Below are positions 52,997 through 62,153 of a DNA stretch of 64,000 nt, piece by piece. The position numbers and the translations under genes are program-made. A model generated the notes under the pieces. The model saw nothing but the letters and a program-made list of their open reading frames with translations. It was not told where the DNA came from and did no database searches. Position 1 is the stretch's first letter. Each line of letters begins with the position of its first letter. Origin of the DNA: Smallanthus sonchifolius (taxonomy: Eukaryota > Streptophyta > Magnoliopsida > Asterales > Asteraceae); the NCBI GenBank assembly GCA_023525975.1, contig CM042023.1:1-64000 (forward strand). The letters are read 5' to 3'.

Positions 52997-55900
52997 ATGG
53001 ATTTTGTTCACAATGAGACTGGGACAGGTACGGACCCGCCGGATTCTAGTTGGGGCAGCAAGTTTTGGGGTAATACAGGAAGCGACACTGATTATGGATC
53101 GGACGAAGAGGATATGGACGAGACTCTGATGGCGGAAGACGGCGACGCACTGGAACCGGGAGATCTTACTCGGATCCCGTCTGGTCATGTGGGGAAATTA
53201 GTCCGTCGATATAGTCTTCGAAGTGATGTAGGGGCTGCTCAGGAGTCCCTACGAATCTCCAAAACATCCAAAAAAGTAAAATCATTGCGCAAGGGATCGA
53301 TCATCAAAGAGGCGGAATTTTATAAAAAAGATAAAGAAAATCGGCCCGCAAATCAGGTAGGAAATCTGGGGAAACTGAGTTCTAAAAATAATGAACATCG
53401 TATACGTGGGTGACGATCAGATGTTCAACCGATTTCTGAGGAGAATACAGTCAAAGGAGGAGATCAGAAATTCGGGAAGGATGATGATGCTACTATAATG
53501 GGAGAAAATTACATGCAGAATGATGAATATGCAGGGGGGGTTGACCCGTGTAATGTGGTCTGCTTGAATAAGGAATATACGGGCAACTCTATCCTGGATA
53601 ACTTATCGAAGATGGAGACCCATCCCAATTCCCAGGATGCTGCTGAGGAGGGTGAGATGGAGGCGACCTCCGCCGAGAGACATATGTCTCGTGCATGCAT
53701 GGGCCCAGGGATGATTGTTGAAGATAACCCCAATGATGAAGAGCTAGTCAACTCTGACACCTTTTTACATCTGACGGGGACGAATATATGGGAGGATTTC
53801 TGCATGCACCCCAAGGGTGTTACCTGGCCAGAAACTTGGGGTCACGTAAATGAACCAGATCGCGACAGTTTGGAATGGAATCATGTTTGGGAGAAAGCTA
53901 AGGATGCATGGAGTGGATCAAATGCCATTGAAAATCAGGAAAGGTATCATAAACTGAAACATGCTCTCTCGTGTACAGCAGGTGCCCCTACCCCTATCCT
54001 TTTTGATAAAGATAGCCCGATTGTTGATTGCTTAGCTAAATGGCATGGGAATGAAAATCCTAATATTCATGAGGCATGGAGAAAACTAAACGTTCAAGCA
54101 GGTAAGCCTTCGAGATGGTTGGATGTTGACCATGGAACTTGTCAACCGGAGGAGGCTCAGCACAGGAAAAAGAGGAAAAAACGAAAAACTAAAGGTATGT
54201 CCCCATTCTCTATAGATACTGGAACTGAGTTGTTGGAAAACGGTGCAGGGACCTTAAAGGGGGATCAAAATCGCCCGAGACATAAAATTTGGTTCTCTAG
54301 GAATCGAAGACCGGAAAAGAACCTGTCCTTAAAAAAGATCACCTTTAGTCAAGAAAAAATCCCGAATTTGGCTTCCATCAATCTTATGGGGCTGGGTAGC
54401 TTCAATGCTGGGAGTAATAAAACTAAGCATTCTAAGTTAGGAGATGGTAGGAAAAAGAGTCAGATGGATAAGCTTGACGCTCTCTTTGATGATCTTGTGG
54501 CCCGAAAGGAAAAATTACGATCTATAGCAGCCAACATTAATACTACCGATACTAACAGAAAGCTGGTTAATTCTATCCTAAGCATGAAAACATTTAAGGT
54601 CCTGAAGTTCTCGACAAAGTTGAATGATGAGGGTAATGTTATTATTGATGAAAATATGGTTGAGCCAGACACTGGTGTGGCAAACATTCCAGCTACTCGA
54701 GTTGACCCCCCCCCCCCCCCCCCAAGCCTCTTATGCGTTCAAACTTACTGGCCAAACAAGCTCAGTACAGGACGAGAAAATACAATACTACCCTCCAATG
54801 GTCAACAGTGATGGAGGTCGAGTAGTGGTCATTGATCCGAAGTATATAGTTCAGGCCAACGATGAGTACAAAAATGTCCTTTATGGCTATTTTATAGGGG
54901 CAGACCCCTCTCTTCAGTTTGTCCGATTTAACCTCTTTCGAATGTGGAAACAGTTTGGTGTTGTGGACATCTCTACGAATGGAGCTGGAGTATTTCTGTT
55001 TAAATTTGCAGATGAAGTGGGACTGGATAAGGTGCTAGAGCTAGGGCCATGGGTTGTGGCCAATATACCCCTCTGTATTAAAAAATGGGAAGCTGGAATA
55101 AATATGAGGAAAATAGCCTCGACGTCGGTTCCTATCTGGTTGATACTAAAAAACTTACCACTGGACTTATGGTACACGGAATGCATCTGCAGAGCCGCTA
55201 GTTGTGTTGGTGCCCCCCTCACCTTCGATAGAGTTACAAAGAATAAGTGTACTAACAGAAAAGAGGCTGGTGGGTATGCGAGAGTGCTTATTGACCTTAA
55301 GGTTGACACGGTTCTAACTGATGAGGTAAAGGTTTGGTACCAAAGTGTTAGTGGATCGGAGGAAAAGTACGTGAATATAGAAGTTGAATATCAAAACGTC
55401 CCAGAAAAATGCACTCACTGCTTGGTTTTTGGCCACTCGTATAAGGACTGCATGGCTCGAACTCGAACACCTGAGGAAGTAGCTGCAGCAACACACAAAA
55501 CCGAAACCCAAAAATATAACCCACCTACTAGGTCGAGCATACTTAAACCCCCAGAGGATGACGGGTTTACATTAGTTCAAAGGAAAAAGGGTAATGGAGG
55601 ACAGTTGGAGAGAGGAGGGGGATCAAACCACAGACATCCGAATACACATAATGGCACCAGACAAGCTTGGGCTGTAAACCAGGGTATGAACCGGGACAAA
55701 GAAATAAATGGGGGATTCATGTACTCGAGGAATATAATAAATAACCAAACTAGACAGGCTAATCCTGAAAATCCTATTCCTAATGGTGAGAGAACTAGAC
55801 CGAGTAATCTCTCAACTCAACCTCCCCCGAATGAGCCCGCTACAAGCAACGTCAATCTAAAAAATATGAGACAGGAGGATACTGGGAGGAAAGTTGATAA

Positions 55901-56468
55901 GGAGGCTGACCAATCTATCAGAATAGTGGAAACAAAGAATAGATTTCTAGTTCTTAATAATGAAGGGGATGGCATTGATGGGGATAGGATAACACAAGAC
56001 AGGGACGTGCAGGTGCATTCGGAACTAGAGACGGGAAATGAAGGATGGAGGAGAAGACAAGAGAGAACGCTTAATATGAGGTTTCGGGATCGGGTTACAC
56101 AAGAACAAAGATTTGAAGCCAAAAGATTAATTATTGACCGGTTGGTTCCTTTGGAGAGTTCTATTTCGGACTGGACCCCCTCAACCTTAGAATATTTCAG
56201 ACATATGTGCACCATCTTTAATTTCGGAGAAGGGCTACAAGCTGTTGCCCGGGATAGGTTTTCTGATCAGGAGAATCCGGCTATGGAGCTTGATCAAAAC
56301 GATGAAGAGGTATATTCAGAAACTGATGGCACTGCCAATTTGATGAAGACCGATGCACCTGAAGTCCACCATGCAGAGGTGGGTGATAGTGGTATACTTG
56401 AAAAAACAAAAAATCAACCACTGACAGATGGTTTATCTCCGGTGGGCACAAACAGTGGTCATTTGTAA
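52997..56468 (+). pseudogene. LINE ORF1 of T11 (long type)
   Basis: The ATG at 52997 starts MDFVHNETG. A TGA at 53411-53413 breaks the frame, which goes on unchanged to a C run at about 54708-54723, where it shifts; it ends at the TAA at 56466-56468. N-terminal class motifs: RRYSLRSD, RKGSIIK, LNKEYTGNSILDNLS. The core (LGPWVVANIPLCIKKWEAG, LILKNLPLDLWYTECIC) and the knuckle CTHCLVFGHSYKDC follow, then Asn-rich sequence and the full C-terminal module (QRFEAKR, YFRHMCTIFNFGEG, EVYSETDGTANLM). The TAA abuts the ATG of ORF2. Confidence 0.85.
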
Positions 56469-59400
56469 ATGGATCTTAAAATCCTTACGTGGAATGTTCG
56501 GGGGTTAAATAGTAGGAACCATCAAGAACATCTCCTTCGGTTGATTACGATGCATGGGGTTAGTGTGTGCGGCATCTTGGAGCCTCGAATGCACCCAGCT
56601 AAAGTAGAAACTGTTTGCAGAAAGATATTCAAGAAGTGGAACTGGTTAACCAATATGGTTTCATGCGCAAACGGTCCGAGAATTATTATTGCATGGGACC
56701 CTAGAGCCACCAGCTTGATGGTCGTGGAGCAGAATGCCCAAGCTGTCCACTGCTTTGTCAAACCTGTGGTGGGTCAAACAGAATTCTATTGCTCGTTTGT
56801 GTATGGGCATATCCGTGGGATCAATAGACGTGGCCTTTGGGAGGACTTAGGGAGACGTCATGCTACGATGGGTAAAGAACCATGGATTATCTCGGGGGAC
56901 TTTAACGTGATTAGGTGCTTGACTGAGAGCACGGCAGAAATGACATCCGTCACTAAAGGGATGGAAGAATTTCAGGAATGTGCTGAGAGGATTGGGATTC
57001 GGGATATCCAAAGCTCAGGCCTTACTTTCACATGGAATAAATCTCCGGGAAAGCAATCGGGTCTTTTGAAAAAGCTTGACAGGGTTATGGCCAATAGTGA
57101 GTTTGATACAAAGATCCCTACTTACCATGCAGATTTCCTGCCGTTTGGCACTTCGGATCACTCCCCTTCATTGATCACAATCAAAAATGGTAAACCAAAA
57201 TGGAAACCTCGGCCGTTTAAATTCATGAACTTTCTTACAAAAAAGAAAGGCTTCCTTGATGTGGTCAAATTGGGATGGGAAACGCCTTTTAATGGATACA
57301 GCATGTATAGGGTGGTCAAAAAGCTGCAGTCCCTTAAGGGGCCTCTTCGAAAGTTTGGGAATAAAGAGGGAAACCTTGCAGTAAAAATAAGCAAACTTAG
57401 AGATGAGTTAGAAAAAGTTCAGTATGAAGTGGATAAGAACCCTGGAAATAGTGAACTTCGAGAGGAGGAATCCGCCTACATCCATGCGTTAAAAGAAACT
57501 GTTATTGAAGAAGAAATTATGCTTAAACAAAGTGCAAAAGTGAAGTGGCTAAAAGAGGGTGACCAAAACTCAAAATATTTCCATAGTGTGATCAAAGGCG
57601 CCCAACTCAGAAATAGAATCAACTCTATATCAGATATGACGGGAAAGACATTCCATGGAGAGGAGATTGGGGAACAATTTGTTAGATACTACAAAGCCAT
57701 GTTAGGCACAAAGTCAGATGTCCTTCCCATATCCCAACACCACACCCTTTTCTCCAAAAAGCTACCAACGGGTATGGCCGACTACATGGTTAGAGAAGTC
57801 ACTTCTGAAGAGGTCAAGCTTGCTTTATTTGATATGAGGACGAAAAAGCTCCTGGTCCAGATGGGTACACGACTAGATTTTTTAAAAGCGCATGGAATAT
57901 TGTCGGGGAAGATGTATGCTTAGCTGTTAAAGAATTCTTCCATAACAGTAAATTATTAAGTCAGGTGAACTCAGCGATTATCTCACTAATTCCGAAAAGC
58001 AGTAACCCCAAACTTGTAGCGGACTTCCGACCCATTTCCTGCTGCAATGTTCTTTACAAATGTATCTCTAAGATTATCTGCGACCGGCTGAAGGGAGGTC
58101 TAAATTTCTTAGTCGATGAATGCCAAAGCGCTTTTGTGCCAGGAAGATTAATATCAGATAACATTTTGCTCACACAACAACTGGTTCGTAATTACCATAG
58201 GAATAGAGGACAGGCGAGAGTTGCCCTCAAAATTGACATCCAAAAAGCTTATGACACTGTTGATCATGATTTTGTGAATTCTTGCTTACTTCACTATGGC
58301 TTTCACCCATGCATGAGAAGTTGGATTATGACATGCCTCTCGTCTGCCTCTTACTCGATAAATGTAAATGGGGAGACTCATGGTTTCTTTAAAGGTATGA
58401 GAGGGCTTAGACAGGGAGACCCAATGTCTACATACCTGTTTACGTTAGTGATGGAAGTGTTGAACATTATCCTCAAGCGAAAAATATTAAACACTGATCG
58501 CTTTATTTTTCATAAAGGTTGCAAGGAACAGGAAATCACACATCTTTGTTTTGCAGATGATCTGTTTGTCTTTGCCCATGCAGATGTGGACTCAGTGGGG
58601 ATTATAAAGGAAGCTCTTGAAGAATTTAGTAAGGTGTCTGGTCTTATCCCCAACCTTAATAAGAGTACGATGTACCTGGGCAACGTTCGTACGGCTACTC
58701 AAAATGCCATTCAGTCTATGCTCCCGTTTAGGGTGGGTACCCTTCCGGTCAAATACTTAGGGGTTCCTCTCCTATCTAAACGTATGTATGCAAAAGACTG
58801 CAGATGCCTTATTGATAAGGTAAATGCGAAAGTGGGTGATTGGAAAAACAAATTTTTATCCTTTGCTGGAAGACTCCAACTGGTAAACTTTGTGCTTGCG
58901 TCGATTCAAGTTTACTGGGCATCGGTTTTCACCCTACCGGTGAACATTACTAATGACATTGAAAGTATTATGAGGAAATTCTTATGGAGCCAATCCGACC
59001 AAGCAAATGGTAAAGCTCGTGTGAGCTGGAATGAGGTGTGTCGGCCGAAATACCAAGGAGGCCTAGGGATAAAGTCCTTGCGTACTAGAAATCAAGCGCT
59101 TATGGCATATCTGGAATGTTATCACCAACAAAGAGTCAATATGGGTTAAGTGGATACATGAGCAGAAACTTAAAGGCCGAAGCCTATGGGATATCAGAAA
59201 TGAAGACGGAGAGAGTTGGAGCTGGAAGAATATCCTCAATAATCGGCCATTAGTTCGAAAACATTGCATCTCGATTGTAGGGAATGGTAAACAAACGTCT
59301 ATTTGGTATGACAATTGGCATGCCCATAGTCCCCTGGGTGACATAATCACGAAAAGGGAGATCATCGGGACTGGGCTATGTATAAAGAGTAAGGTCTGTG

Positions 59401-60148
59401 AGATCATCAATCATGGTGAGTGGAATTGGCCGGAAGAGTGGAAACACAAATATCCATTTTTATGGGACCCTCCCCCCCCCCCCCATGCATTCAACATGAT
59501 AAACAGGATATTATGAGATGGAAAACTAGAGATGATAAACTTGAGGTTTTTTCAACAAAGCAGGCTGCTAAAGATATGAGTGACAATTGGCCTGAAGTTG
59601 AATGGCATAAAACCATATGGTTTAGTCAAAATATTCCCCGCCATTCTTTCGTTGAATGGCTGGCTATCAAGCACCGGCTACTTACACAAGACAGACTATG
59701 TAGGTGGATTGTAGAGGGACAATTGAAATGTGGTTTCTGCAAGACCCAAATGGATAGCCATGACCATCTGTTCTTTGATTGTCCCATCCCTAACGAGATA
59801 TGGAGAAATACTTGTTCCAAGGGAGAGTTTGGAAACCCGCCTAACAGTTGGAATGAATGTATCGAATATACTAACAAGCTGAAAAGAAACAAGTCCATTG
59901 ATAGCATAATTCGGAGACTTCTATTTGCTGCGACAATATATCACATATGGAGGGAAAGAAAAAAAATATTATTCCAGAACCAAGCCAGCTCGGTTACTCT
60001 GTTGAACCATGCCATAGAGGAAAATGTCCGAAATAGACTCAAAGGGCTAAGCATAAAGGGGAGTAAAAGGTCGATGGAGCTTGGAAAACGATGGGGATTT
60101 CATGTATATACTCCTGCATCAAAAAATAAAACGGCTAATGGTAATTGA
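56469..60148 (+). pseudogene. LINE ORF2 of T11, frameshifted
   Basis: The ATG follows TAA directly. Endonuclease motifs are present (NVRGLNS, the Glu of LEPRM, SGDFNVI, SDHSPS). An extra base near 57830-57840 shifts the frame just before APGPDGY; the RT resumes (LIPKSSNP, SAFVPGR, KIDIQKAYD, RGLRQGDPMSTYLF, FADD). A 4-base loss near 59105 and a C run at about 59470-59484 shift it again before the zf-RVT region (WFSQNIPRHSF). It ends at the TGA at 60146-60148. Catalytic residues are intact. Confidence 0.87.
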
Positions 60149-61938
60149 GGCTGGAGGGGGGAAGCAAATGAATGGGTCGAAATATAACCCAAGAGGGAAT
60201 GGTCACCTTGGAAAATTTTACTCAAGTAGCCACTTAATGAGAATCCTTTTAGTTATTAGGAACTCTAACCAATATGAATACTGTTTTGGGGAGGAGGAAA
60301 AATGTTCGACTCTTCTGGGTACGCCTTGGGTGAGGCAGGAAGAGAGAGCTAATGATTATTTTATTTCTTTTATGCTTCTGTGCAGGTGGCATGCTATGTT
60401 CATGAAGTTTAAAAGGAGGAAAGGAGGCTGGGAAGTTAAATCCCATAGCGTTGTTACGTGGAATATCGAGGTTTGCATGGGGTTAGGTGTTTACATGCAA
60501 CCTACGTCGGGGAATGTTAGTGGGGAGCTGGTACACTAGTCACACTATGCACACCATTTCTGAGTGATACTAATGTGAATTACGTGGAGATATTTTTGTG
60601 GGGGCTGGGTACGGGTTGGTTTTGGATCGGGTTACTTGTTTTAGCTGAACTCGAAGCTTGGCATGCAAAGGCCTATATGGAGGTTGCGAGATCCACATGG
60701 CCTTCTTCGGGGCCGGCTGAGGGTCGGGTTGGTACACGAATCACACTATGCACCCCTTTTATGAGTGTTGAGCTTGAGAGATACTTGGGAAATTATGAAT
60801 TTGGATTGGGCCTCGTATGGTTTGCAATGGAGGGGTTAGGGGGGCAAGGACAAGGGTTGGCCTTGCAATATTTACTTGGGAGACATGGGATACGGTTTGG
60901 TACACTTTGCACACTATTCACTGTCTGCTACTGGAGTGATGTAAGGTTGGACAATATTGCAAAGGGTTATAGGGGAATTGGGAGAATTGCTATACCTGGG
61001 GCTCTTTATTTCGAGGCATGCATGGGAGAGCCATTAACATGCAGCCTACGTCCGGGAAAGTCCGGGTGGGGGTTGGTACAAATTGCACACAAAACACCTC
61101 CTTTCTGAGTGCTGAGAGTGTGAGTATTGCGGGGTTTATTCGGATAGGTTGGGACCCGTTATGGTTACTAATGGCTGGGTCGGGATGGTTTGGTACACTT
61201 TGCACACGAGCAACCACAAAAAAGAGAGATGGGAGATATTTCACCATAACGGGAAGGGAAGGGAACCAGGGACGATGTACGAGTTGGTTTTTTGCTCTAT
61301 GGTATGGTTTTGTTTGGCAGGTCGGCCGGTCTTGGCCTCGGGTTCGGATGGATATGGCTAAGGTTCACGCAACTAGGTTTCAATGCTACATGGCCTTGGA
61401 AGTTTCGGCTAAAGATTCAGCTGCCTATGTGGGTAATTCAGATAGGTATCGGGCCACAAAAGATCTTGGTATGAGGAGATGGTCGTCTAGAATAAAGGAC
61501 ATTCTAACCATTACTCGCCTTGGTCTCGGGATACTACTTACCGGATTCTTTGGGAATATGTTAGTTGGACAGAGGGACAGACAGTTTAAACATGATAATA
61601 ATGGGAACTACCATTACAAGAGAATCATCATAAGTAAGCACATGAAGAACAACCCGGGGCCCGGCAGAGCGGCTGATAATTCTAGGCTGCTTACCAGGAA
61701 GTGGATCGCAGCTTTGAGGCACCAGGATTACAAGAACATGGCTATGAAAGATGGTTATACTAGAAGATATGGGGAGCTCAAAGGCTATAGGAATCGAAGA
61801 CATAAGCTTACTGGTTATAATGTGGTTACTTTATTTCCTTATGTTATGTTTGTGTGCAGGTATGGTTGGTTTTCGTTATTTTTGTTATTTAGGATTGGTT
61901 GTATAGCTTGGATTGAACTTATGGACGGAATCACCTAA
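60138..61938 (+). pseudogene. Candidate ORF3 of T11
   Basis: The ATG at 60138 overlaps the last 11 bases of ORF2, at the same place as in T7. Segments in three frames (60138-60539, 60575-61108, 61018-61938) together carry five GT motifs (one broken, VGTRITL, FGTLCTL, VGTNCTQ, FGTLCTR), EVCMGLGVYMQPTSG, INMQPTSGKVR and a basic, Arg and Lys rich tail ending in a hydrophobic stretch and ELMDGIT-stop. The last segment is open for about 300 codons. Function unknown. Confidence 0.45.
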
Positions 61939-62063
61939 GTGGTGTTCGTTTAGTTTGTTTTTCAGGGTCTTGTGGGTTTCTGGCCTTAGCGACCTGTCCT
62001 TTGGCTGGCTGCTAGACTCTCCCCTCTTTTGTACTTATTTCTTTTAATTAATAAAATTTACCT

Positions 62064-62077
62064 GCGGTACCGTCCCC
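62064..62077 (+). promoter_or_regulatory. Terminal hairpin of class A2 LINE (T11)
   Basis: GCGGTACCGTCCCC, one change from the T7 form, which costs one base pair. It meets CCCTAAA three bases later. Confidence 0.5.
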
Positions 62078-62080
62078 GTT

Positions 62081-62153
62081 CCCTAAACCCTAAACCCTAA
62101 ACCCTAAACCCTAACCCCTAACCCCTAACCCCTAAACCCTAAACCCCCTAACC
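62081..62153. repeat. Telomere-like tract T11/T12, 73 bp
   Basis: About ten units, first CCCTAAA, then CCCCTAA, then CCCTAAA and CCCCCTAA variants. Confidence 0.9.

Larger units (their letters stand above)
52836..62080 (+). mobile_element. LINE T11, class A2, full length (9.2 kb), no poly(A)
   Basis: It starts GGATTCTCATTTGTGG after CCCTA and ends at the GCGGTACCGTCCCCGTT hairpin, which is followed directly by CCCTAAA with no A run. It has ORF1 with a stop and a C-run shift, ORF2 with several shifts, and the longest open piece of ORF3 (61018-61938). Confidence 0.88.

Noticed and set aside
31350..61330. Introns in the A2 3' region, suggested by several T-rich stretches ending in GCAG followed by G
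   Set aside because: The acceptor-like sites are many but I see no matching donor sites that would restore one long frame; they may simply follow from the repeat unit.
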